Below are positions 1-8,784 of a stretch of DNA of 8,784 nt, piece by piece. Each line of letters opens with the position of its first letter. Position 1 is the stretch's first letter. Both the position numbers and the translations under genes were made by a program. The DNA is from Betaproteobacteria bacterium (GTDB taxonomy: Bacteria; Pseudomonadota; Gammaproteobacteria; Burkholderiales; Ferrovaceae). The notes beneath the pieces were generated by a model, which was not told the origin of the DNA, made no database searches, and saw only the letters and a program-made list of their open reading frames with translations. The stretch spans positions 1 through 8,784 of the forward strand of contig JAGWPH010000168.1 in the NCBI GenBank assembly GCA_028870615.1. The letters are read 5' to 3'.

Positions 1-3525
<3,525 letters not shown>

Positions 3526-3527
3526 TC

Positions 3528-4037
3528 ATGCTCACCCGCCGCACCTTCCTGATCGTCACGACCAGTCTTGCCCTGTTGAGCGGCTGCGGCTTTCAGTTGC
3601 GTGGCGCGCCTCAGCTCTCCTTCCATCGTGTCTACCTCAGTGGCGCCCTGGATCGCGGACTGGATAATGAAGTCCGTACCGCGCTCACGCGCGACGCAGG
3701 CATCACCCTGGTTGCCAAACCGGACCTTGCGGAGGTCGTGTTCTATATTTCCCCGCTCATCAAGGACAAGCAGATCCTGACCCTTAACGCGCAGGGAACC
3801 GTGTCCCAGTTTACCTTGCTGTCACGACTCAAATTTCGCGCCACTGACAGTGAAGGAAACGAGCTGCTGGCGCCCACTGACATCACCATCTCGCGTCTTT
3901 TCAACTACAACGATGTCCAGATCCTGGCCAAGCAGTCCGAAGAACAGTTGCTATACCGGGACATGCAACATGAACTGGTACAACAAATGTTGCGTCGTCT
4001 GGCGACCATCAAACTCAAAACCAACACGGAACACTGA
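3528..4037 (+). CDS. lptE: LPS-assembly lipoprotein LptE
   Basis: LptE is an outer-membrane lipoprotein that sits inside the LptD barrel and helps deliver lipopolysaccharide to the cell surface. The protein is 169 aa (E. coli about 193). It starts with a short basic N-region, a hydrophobic core and the lipobox LLSGC, with lipidation predicted at C20. The mature protein opens with the family hallmark CGFQLRG (20-26), followed by a small beta-rich domain without catalytic motifs. The signal peptide contains TRRTFLI (3-9), close to the twin-arginine consensus. The ATG lies two bases after the leuS stop, so translation is probably coupled. The leuS-lptE-holA order is the standard proteobacterial arrangement and supports the call. 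Sequence conservation in LptE is low, so much of the confidence rests on the N-terminus and the context. Confidence 0.93.
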   Translation: MLTRRTFLIVTTSLALLSGCGFQLRGAPQLSFHRVYLSGALDRGLDNEVRTALTRDAGITLVAKPDLAEVVFYISPLIKDKQILTLNAQGTVSQFTLLSRLKFRATDSEGNELLAPTDITISRLFNYNDVQILAKQSEEQLLYRDMQHELVQQMLRRLATIKLKTNTEH

Positions 4038-4042
4038 GTCCG

Positions 4043-5074
4043 GTGCGTCTTCCTTCCGAAAAACTGGAATCCATTCTGCGCCGGGGGTTGCAGCCCCTGA
4101 TCATCGTGCTGGGAGAGGAGCCCCTGCTGGCCTTCGAAGCACTGGATACCCTGCGCAAGGCAGCGCATCAGCAGGGATATACCACGCGCGAAGTCCTGAC
4201 GGTGGAACCTGGTTTTGAGTGGGGCTCGCTCCCCTTTGCCTGCAACAGCAGTTCACTGTTTGGCGATAAAAAACTGGTTGAACTGCGCATCCCCTCCGGC
4301 AAGCCTGGCGCTGAAGGCGCCCGACATCTGGAAACCCTGGGTCAACTTTCAAGCCAGGACACCCTGATTCTCATCAGCTTGCCTGCTCTGGATTACCGCA
4401 CCCAACAAAGCGTCTGGTTCAAGGCGCTGGAATCCACCGGACTGATGATCGTGGCAATGCCCGTGACCCGCGACCGGCTGCCTGCCTGGATCGCGCACCG
4501 CCTGGCCCTCCAACAGCAAAAAGCAACTCCAGAAACGCTGGCCTTTCTCACGGGTCGCGTGGAAGGCCATCTGCTTGCGGCCCATCAGGAAATCCTGAAA
4601 CTTGGCTTATTGTTTCCGCCCGGAATACTTTCTCCCGACGCCGTCCGGGACGCTGTCCTGAATGTGGCACGCCACGACATTCATGATCTGGCTTCTGCCC
4701 TGATAACCGGCGATCTTGCCCGGTTTGTGCGGACCCTGCGCGGCTTGCAGGCCGAGGGGGAAGCCCTGCCACTGGTGCTGTGGGCCATTGTGGAGGACCT
4801 GCGTGCACTCAACCATCTGATCACTGCCCAGCGCAACCGACGTTCCCTAAGTGCCGCCTGCAGGGAGGCGCGGATCTGGGGGCCGCGCCAAAAACTGCTG
4901 GAGTCCCTGGTCGCGCGCACCTCCCCCGGTTTGTGCGAAGCGGCACTGGTCATGGCTGCCCGGGTGGATCGCACCATCAAGGGCGTGGAAGATGGGGACC
5001 CCTGGGATACCCTGCTGGCGCTTGGGCTGCAGTGGGGGAAGGGATCGGGGTCAGACCTCAAGCTTGAGGTCTGA
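4043..5074 (+). CDS. holA: DNA polymerase III delta subunit (clamp loader)
   Basis: Delta opens the beta sliding clamp as part of the DnaX clamp-loader complex. The protein is 343 aa, the same length as E. coli HolA. The N-terminus (RLPSEKLESILRRGL followed by VLGEEPLLAFEALD) matches the family's opening and its 'LLGNDPLL' region. The middle part has an LILISLPALD strand and a VEGHLLAAHQEILKL helix typical of domain II; the C-terminal helical domain follows. A degenerate AAA+ fold without Walker motifs is normal for delta. The start is GTG at 4043, five bases after the lptE stop, with no clear Shine-Dalgarno; no nearby ATG fits better. The last nine codons and the stop (S335-V343, TGA 5072-5074) lie inside a perfect 32-bp palindrome, so the C-terminal tail GSDLKLEV is probably not ancestral. 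Confidence 0.94.
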   Translation: MRLPSEKLESILRRGLQPLIIVLGEEPLLAFEALDTLRKAAHQQGYTTREVLTVEPGFEWGSLPFACNSSSLFGDKKLVELRIPSGKPGAEGARHLETLGQLSSQDTLILISLPALDYRTQQSVWFKALESTGLMIVAMPVTRDRLPAWIAHRLALQQQKATPETLAFLTGRVEGHLLAAHQEILKLGLLFPPGILSPDAVRDAVLNVARHDIHDLASALITGDLARFVRTLRGLQAEGEALPLVLWAIVEDLRALNHLITAQRNRRSLSAACREARIWGPRQKLLESLVARTSPGLCEAALVMAARVDRTIKGVEDGDPWDTLLALGLQWGKGSGSDLKLEV

Positions 5075-5078
5075 CCCC
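5047..5078. repeat. Perfect 32-bp palindrome, REP/MITE-like, overlapping the end of holA
   Basis: The left arm GGGGTCAGACCTCAAG (5047-5062) is followed directly by its exact reverse complement (5063-5078), with AAGCTT at the centre. There is no loop, so RNA would fold with a few central bases unpaired. The element contains codons 335-343 and the stop of holA. GGGGTCAGACC...GGTCTGACCCC ends resemble, from memory, repetitive extragenic palindromes of proteobacteria that are linked to TnpA-REP (Y1) transposases; I could not check this. No T-run follows (TAACTCACTTAC), so it is not a classical intrinsic terminator, although it may stabilise or attenuate the mRNA between holA and proA. No second copy is visible here. 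Confidence 0.85.
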
Positions 5079-5101
5079 TAACTCACTTACACTGAATACC
5101 G

Positions 5102-6370
5102 ATGACTCCTGAAGCGCTCAAAATCCATGTCGAAGGGATCGGGCAAGTCGCCCGTGCCGCTTCACGCCCTATTGCACGTGCCAGCACCGCAGCCAAAAAC
5201 CGGGCCCTGCAACTGGCCGCCGCGGCCTTGCGCCGGGATCAGGCCGCCCTGCTCGAAGCCAATCAGGCCGATCTCGCCGCTGCCCGCGGCGCAGGGCAGG
5301 ATGCCGCCTTCCTGGACCGCCTGACGCTCAGTGCCGCCTCCATTGAATCCATGGCTGCGGGACTGGAACAGATCGCCGCCCTGCAAGACCCGGTCGGTGA
5401 AGTGACCGGACTGGTCCGGCGCCCCTCAGGCATTGAAGTCGGCCGCATGCGGGTTCCGCTGGGTGTGATTGCCATCATTTACGAAGCGCGCCCCAATGTC
5501 ACCGCGGATGCCGCCGGTCTCTGCCTCAAGTCGGGCAACGCCTGCATCTTGCGGGGCGGCTCCGAAGCGCTGCGTTCCAACCAGATCATCGCCCGTGCCA
5601 TGCATGAAGGGTTGCAAGGTGCCGATCTGCCGAAATCCGTCATCCAGGTGCTGGACATCACGGATCGCGCTGCGGTGGGCGAACTGATTACGCTCAAAGG
5701 CCTGGTGGATGTCATTGTGCCGCGTGGCGGAAAAAGCCTGATCGAGCGCATCTCTCATGACGCCCGCATTCCGGTCATCAAGCATCTGGACGGTGTCTGT
5801 CACACCTATATCGACGCCAGTGCCGATGTGGAGATGGCCATCCGCGTGGCAGACAATGCCAAGACCCAGCGTTACGGCACCTGCAACACGATGGAAACCC
5901 TGCTGGTCCATCAGGCAATCGCCGCGACCGTCCTTCCTTCCCTGTGCGCGCTCTACCGGGAAAAGGGCGTGGAATTGCGCGGCGACGATGCGGTCCAACG
6001 CCTGGTTAGCGGGATCAAGCCGGCCCAGGAAGCGGACTGGTACGCCGAGTACCTGGCCCCCATTTTGGCCATTCGCATTGTTCCCTCACTCGATGCGGCC
6101 ATGGACCATATCGCGCGCTATGGATCACAGCATACCGATGCCATCATCACCAACGACTGGAATCACGCCAACCGCTTCCTCCGTGAGGTGGACTCCAGTT
6201 CTGTCATGGTCAACACTTCCACGCGCTTTGCCGACGGCTTTGAATATGGTCTGGGTGCAGAGATCGGCATCTCCACCGACAAACTGCATGCACGCGGTCC
6301 GGTGGGTCTGGAAGGACTGACCAATCAAAAATTCGTGGTTCTGGGTAACGGTCAGATCCGCGGCAGATGA
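5102..6370 (+). CDS. proA: Gamma-glutamyl phosphate reductase (proline biosynthesis)
   Basis: ProA reduces L-glutamyl 5-phosphate with NADPH to glutamate 5-semialdehyde, the second step from glutamate to proline, in the cytoplasm. The protein is 422 aa (E. coli 417) and complete. The aldehyde-dehydrogenase-type fold is recognisable: [16 protein letters not shown], then [15 protein letters not shown], then VPRGGKSL, the catalytic cysteine in [10 protein letters not shown] (C261), and the conserved C-terminal stretch [24 protein letters not shown]. The ATG at 5102 gives a normal N-terminus ([19 protein letters not shown]). It lies 27 nt after the holA stop, the largest gap in the run. The 23 bases before the ATG contain no Shine-Dalgarno sequence, and the nearest purine-rich run (5034-5044) lies on the far side of the palindrome. 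No proB is present here. The stop overlaps the nadD start. Confidence 0.98.
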   Translation: MTPEALKIHVEGIGQVARAASRPIARASTAAKNRALQLAAAALRRDQAALLEANQADLAAARGAGQDAAFLDRLTLSAASIESMAAGLEQIAALQDPVGEVTGLVRRPSGIEVGRMRVPLGVIAIIYEARPNVTADAAGLCLKSGNACILRGGSEALRSNQIIARAMHEGLQGADLPKSVIQVLDITDRAAVGELITLKGLVDVIVPRGGKSLIERISHDARIPVIKHLDGVCHTYIDASADVEMAIRVADNAKTQRYGTCNTMETLLVHQAIAATVLPSLCALYREKGVELRGDDAVQRLVSGIKPAQEADWYAEYLAPILAIRIVPSLDAAMDHIARYGSQHTDAIITNDWNHANRFLREVDSSSVMVNTSTRFADGFEYGLGAEIGISTDKLHARGPVGLEGLTNQKFVVLGNGQIRGR

Positions 6371-7011
6371 GGATGGCAGGCGCCGTCGGCATCCTCGGTG
6401 GAACCTTTGACCCGGTTCACGTCGGCCATCTGGCCATGGCCCAGGAAGCGCAACGCCAACTCGGCCTGGAGCAGGTTTTGCTGATACCGGCCGGGACCCC
6501 CTGGCAACGCGCCCCCGAAGCCTCGGCGCAAGACCGTCTGGCCATGGTTCGTCTGGCTGCGGGAACTTCCAGCCTGATGACGGTGGATGCGCGTGAAGTA
6601 CGACGCGCCATGCCGTCGTACACCATTGACACCTTGCTGGAGCTGCGCGCCGAATGGGGGCCCGAGCGCCCGTTGTGGCTGATTCTGGGGGCCGATGCCT
6701 TTCTCAACCTTCCCACCTGGCATCGTTGGCAGGAGTTATTCCAGTACGCGCACATCGCAGTCGCCTGCCGCCCCGGCTTTGCCCTTCATGAAAAAGACAT
6801 GACGCCCGCCCTGAAGCACGAACTCGATCGGCGGTCGTTGCCCGTCCACCAGGTCCAGGGCCCAGCGGGAGCCATCGTCAGGCTCACTATTCCGCTGCTC
6901 GACATTTCGTCCAGCGACATTCGGAGCGCATTGCGTTGCCATCGCCCTACGGGCCATTTGCTCCCTGCGTCCGTCCTGGACTATATTGAGTCGCACCGGC
7001 TCTACCCATAG
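6367..7011 (+). CDS. nadD: Nicotinate-nucleotide adenylyltransferase
   Basis: NadD adenylates nicotinate mononucleotide with ATP to give deamido-NAD, the shared late step of NAD synthesis and salvage. The protein is 214 aa (E. coli 213). The nucleotidyltransferase signature [12 protein letters not shown] (11-22) carries the HxGH motif (18-21). PSYTIDTL (83-90), [13 protein letters not shown] (106-118) and the C-terminal ISSSDIR (180-186) are all typical of NadD rather than of phosphopantetheine adenylyltransferase. The start is the ATG of an ATGA overlap with the proA stop, indicating coupled translation. A second ATG at 6373 (M3) is possible but has GAGG directly abutting it, too close for a ribosome site. 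Confidence 0.97.
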   Translation: MRMAGAVGILGGTFDPVHVGHLAMAQEAQRQLGLEQVLLIPAGTPWQRAPEASAQDRLAMVRLAAGTSSLMTVDAREVRRAMPSYTIDTLLELRAEWGPERPLWLILGADAFLNLPTWHRWQELFQYAHIAVACRPGFALHEKDMTPALKHELDRRSLPVHQVQGPAGAIVRLTIPLLDISSSDIRSALRCHRPTGHLLPASVLDYIESHRLYP

Positions 7012-7018
7012 GCGACGA

Positions 7019-7375
7019 ATGGATCCCCACCCTATCAAGAACGAGGTCGTCCGCGCACTCGAAGACATCAAGGCCAGGGATATCGAGATTCTGGATGTCC
7101 GGCATATGACCACCCTATGCGACTACATGATCATCGCCAGCGCCGACTCCACGCGTCAAACCCGGGCCCTTGCCCACAACGTGGAAGAGCGCCTGCGTGA
7201 AATGGGGGCCGCGATCCTGGGAACTGAAGGAAATCTGAGCGGTGAATGGATCCTGGTGGATTTGGGTTCCGTGGTGGTACACGTCATGCAACCTGCGGTA
7301 CGCGAATACTACAATCTGTCGGAACTGTGGGGGGGCTCCTGGCGCCTGCCGCTGCGCGTCGCATCCCACGGCTGA
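7019..7375 (+). CDS. rsfS: Ribosome silencing factor RsfS (Iojap/YbeB family)
   Basis: RsfS binds ribosomal protein uL14 on the 50S subunit and blocks 30S joining, damping translation when nutrients are short. The protein is 118 aa with ATG 7019. Family features are A..DIKARDIEILDV near the N-terminus, the CDYMIIASADSTRQ segment (34-47), and GEWILVDLGSVVVHVMQPAVREYYNLSELW, which align with E. coli RsfS through its end. A short tail of about a dozen residues follows the LW, beyond the E. coli C-terminus. An AGG at 7010-7012 may serve as a weak ribosome site. The frame extends upstream to a TTG at 6986, but that would overlap nadD and add basic residues with no family match. It follows nadD by 7 nt, the common nadD-rsfS-rlmH order. 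Confidence 0.96.
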   Translation: MDPHPIKNEVVRALEDIKARDIEILDVRHMTTLCDYMIIASADSTRQTRALAHNVEERLREMGAAILGTEGNLSGEWILVDLGSVVVHVMQPAVREYYNLSELWGGSWRLPLRVASHG

Positions 7376-7380
7376 ATCCC

Positions 7381-7851
7381 TTGAAAATCCGCATCGTCGC
7401 CCTTGGCCATCGCATGCCCCACTGGGTGCGTGAAGTGACCCAGGAGTACGCCCGGCGCATGCCACATGAAATGCCCATCGAACTGATTGCGCTGAAGCCG
7501 GATGCGCGCAGTGGCGGGCGCACCACAGAACAGATTCTGGAGGCTGAAAGTCAACGCATCCTGTCCGCTCTGCCAACCCATGGTGCGGTGTATGCACTGG
7601 ATGAACAGGGCACCTTGTGGAACACCCTGGACCTTGCGACGACCCTCAGAAATGCCCTGCCGCAAGGCACCGATCTGTGCTTTGTCATTGGCAGCGCGGA
7701 TGGTTTGCATCCCCGCATCAAGCAACGCGCCGAGGCCCTCGTGTCCCTGTCGCGAATGACCCTGCCCCACGGTATGGTCCGTGCCATCCTGGTGGAACAG
7801 CTGTATCGTGCCGCAATGATGTTGAAGGGACACCCGTACCATCGTGAGTGA
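7381..7851 (+). CDS. rlmH: 23S rRNA (pseudouridine1915-N3)-methyltransferase RlmH
   Basis: RlmH is a SPOUT-family (knotted) methylase that uses S-adenosylmethionine to methylate pseudouridine 1915 in helix 69 of 23S rRNA in assembled ribosomes. The protein is 156 aa when started at TTG 7381 (E. coli 155), beginning LKIRIVALGHRMPHWV like the E. coli MKLQLVAVGTKMPDWV. The cofactor loop reads FVIGSADGL (101-109), followed by LSRMTLPHGMVRAILVEQLYRA and the invariant C-terminal HPYHRE. Most homologues have IGG where this one has IGS (S105). No ATG or GTG in frame gives a family-like N-terminus, so TTG is favoured; it lies 5 nt after the rsfS stop and probably depends on coupling, since no Shine-Dalgarno is visible. 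The frame extends further upstream inside rsfS, which I take as chance. Confidence 0.95.
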   Translation: MKIRIVALGHRMPHWVREVTQEYARRMPHEMPIELIALKPDARSGGRTTEQILEAESQRILSALPTHGAVYALDEQGTLWNTLDLATTLRNALPQGTDLCFVIGSADGLHPRIKQRAEALVSLSRMTLPHGMVRAILVEQLYRAAMMLKGHPYHRE

Positions 7852-7860
7852 GCAGAAAAT

Positions 7861-8454
7861 ATGATCTACCTGGCTTCAGGAAGCCCGCGACGCGGCGAAC
7901 TGCTGACACGGATCGGTGTGTCTTATCAGGTGCTGATGCCCGAACATGGTATCGAGGCTGTGGACGAAACGCCGCAACCGGGTGAGCACCCGATCGGTTA
8001 TGCAATGCGCCTGGCCCAGGCCAAGGCGCGTGCCGGCTGGGCCCGCCTGGAACAAACCGACCTGTCGCGCCATCCTGTACTGGCTGCGGATACCACCGTG
8101 GCGCTGGAGGACACCCTCCTGGGCAAGCCCGCCGACGAACAGGAAGCACGAACCATGATGTGCCAGCTTTCCGGTCGCATGCACCATGTGATTACCGCAG
8201 TGGTCATGATCCAGGGCCCTTTGCTGGAATCCCGAATTTCGGTCACGCGCGTTTGGTTTCGCGCACTCTCCGAGCGGGATCTCAACCAGTTTCTCGGCAC
8301 CGGCGAATATCATGACAAGGCGGGCGGGTATGGGATCCAGGGCTATGCCTCCCGCTTCATCGAACATATTGACGGCAGCCCAAGCGGTGTCATGGGCCTG
8401 CCCCTGTTCGAGACCGACCAACTTCTTACCCTTTTTGAAACAGGTGTCCCGTGA
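7861..8454 (+). CDS. maf: Maf-family nucleoside triphosphate pyrophosphatase, YhdE (dTTP/UTP) type
   Basis: Maf proteins hydrolyse non-canonical or selected nucleoside triphosphates to monophosphates and pyrophosphate; some Maf proteins also influence septum formation. The protein is 197 aa, similar to E. coli YhdE. It starts with LASGSPRRGELL (4-15), has the catalytic-region AADTTV (75-80, D77), KPADEQEA, and DKAGGYGIQG (152-161). The last motif is the YhdE-type (dTTP/UTP-preferring) version, unlike the YceF subgroup that acts on 7-methyl-GTP. The ATG follows rlmH by 9 nt. The stop codon overlaps the rng start, and the maf-rng pairing is also found in E. coli next to mreBCD. Substrate preference is inferred from the subgroup motif only. 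Confidence 0.95.
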   Translation: MIYLASGSPRRGELLTRIGVSYQVLMPEHGIEAVDETPQPGEHPIGYAMRLAQAKARAGWARLEQTDLSRHPVLAADTTVALEDTLLGKPADEQEARTMMCQLSGRMHHVITAVVMIQGPLLESRISVTRVWFRALSERDLNQFLGTGEYHDKAGGYGIQGYASRFIEHIDGSPSGVMGLPLFETDQLLTLFETGVP

Positions 8455-8784
8455 ACAATCAGATTTTGCTCAACATCACGCCCCAGGAAACCCGCGTTGC
8501 CATCATGGAACTGGGCGTTCCCCAGGAAATTCATGTGGAACGCGCGTCAGCCCGCGGCCTGGTGGGTAACATCTACTGGGGGCGCGTGGCCCGGGTCCTG
8601 CCCGGCATGCAATCGGCGTTTATTGATCTGGGACTCGAGCGCGCAGCTTTCCTGCATGTGGCAGACATCTGGACACCCCGGCATTCGGATGAACCGGTGC
8701 GGCCCATCGAAAAAATATTGTCCGAAGGGCAATCCCTGATGGTTCAGGTGGTCAAGGACCCCATCGGCACCAAAGGCGCCCGCC
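8451..8784 (+). CDS. rng: Ribonuclease G (RNase E/G family), N-terminal part, cut by the window edge
   Basis: RNase G is an endoribonuclease that matures the 5' end of 16S rRNA and degrades some mRNAs. I translated 111 codons from GTG 8451 to the right edge. The start NNQILLNITPQETRVAIMEL and the stretches VERASARGLVGNIYWGRV, RVLPGMQSAFIDLGLERAAFLHVADI and MVQVVKDPIGTKGAR match E. coli RNase G closely, including the S1 RNA-binding domain that begins near residue 38. RNase E has a different N-terminus and would be much longer, so RNase G is favoured. The catalytic DNase-I-like domain and Zn-link are outside the window. The GTG forms a GTGA overlap with the maf stop, and AGGTG at 8442-8446 is a usable Shine-Dalgarno four bases upstream. 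Confidence 0.95.
   Translation, partial: MNNQILLNITPQETRVAIMELGVPQEIHVERASARGLVGNIYWGRVARVLPGMQSAFIDLGLERAAFLHVADIWTPRHSDEPVRPIEKILSEGQSLMVQVVKDPIGTKGAR

Noticed and set aside
5047..5090. Palindrome as an intrinsic terminator after holA
   Set aside because: The stem is strong but TAACTCACTTAC follows and there is no U-tract, and proA continues in the same direction.
5064..5093. Possible promoter TTGAGG-18-TACACT before proA
   Set aside because: Both hexamers are poor matches, the -35 is part of the palindrome, and the start site would fall at the proA ATG.
6986..7018. Upstream TTG start for rsfS
   Set aside because: It would overlap nadD by 26 nt and add a basic extension absent from the family; ATG 7019 gives the normal RsfS start.

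Overview
The window is a dense block of proteobacterial housekeeping genes. It contains ten protein genes and no RNA genes, insertion sequences or CRISPR array that I can see. The DNA is visibly GC-rich. The order leuS-lptE-holA-proA-nadD-rsfS-rlmH-maf-rng on one strand, with an LPS-transport lipoprotein (LptE) and an RNase G start, points to a Gram-negative proteobacterium. The grouping of proA and maf-rng with the leuS-lptE-holA-nadD-rsfS-rlmH set resembles Betaproteobacteria or Acidithiobacillia more than E. coli, where these genes are split among several loci. I cannot name a genus from the sequence alone.

Layout. Positions 1-997 on the minus strand hold the N-terminal 332 codons of a UvrD-type DNA helicase; its C-terminal part lies beyond the left edge. 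A 98-bp divergent intergenic region (998-1095) carries two back-to-back consensus -10 boxes. From 1096 to the right edge nine genes run on the plus strand with gaps of -4 to +27 nt: leuS (1096-3525), lptE (3528-4037), holA (4043-5074), proA (5102-6370), nadD (6367-7011), rsfS (7019-7375), rlmH (7381-7851), maf (7861-8454) and the first 111 codons of rng (from 8451). The tight spacing, the ATGA overlap at proA/nadD and the GTGA overlap at maf/rng suggest one polycistronic transcript with translational coupling. Shine-Dalgarno sequences are weak throughout, and three genes use non-ATG starts (holA GTG, rlmH TTG, rng GTG).

How the genes fit together. They mix translation (LeuRS, the ribosome silencing factor RsfS, the 23S rRNA methylase RlmH), rRNA/mRNA processing (RNase G), replication (clamp-loader delta, with UvrD helicase divergent), cofactor and amino-acid synthesis (NadD, ProA), nucleotide-pool cleaning (Maf) and outer-membrane assembly (LptE). 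This is a growth-linked cluster, not a single pathway.

I found no clearly new biological system. The least ordinary features are a perfect 32-bp palindrome at 5047-5078 that forms the last codons and stop of holA and looks like a REP/MITE-type unit; a LeuRS that lacks the leucine-specific insertion of the E. coli enzyme but keeps a four-cysteine zinc module; and the overlapping divergent uvrD/leuS promoters with a dyad in the shared -35 region.
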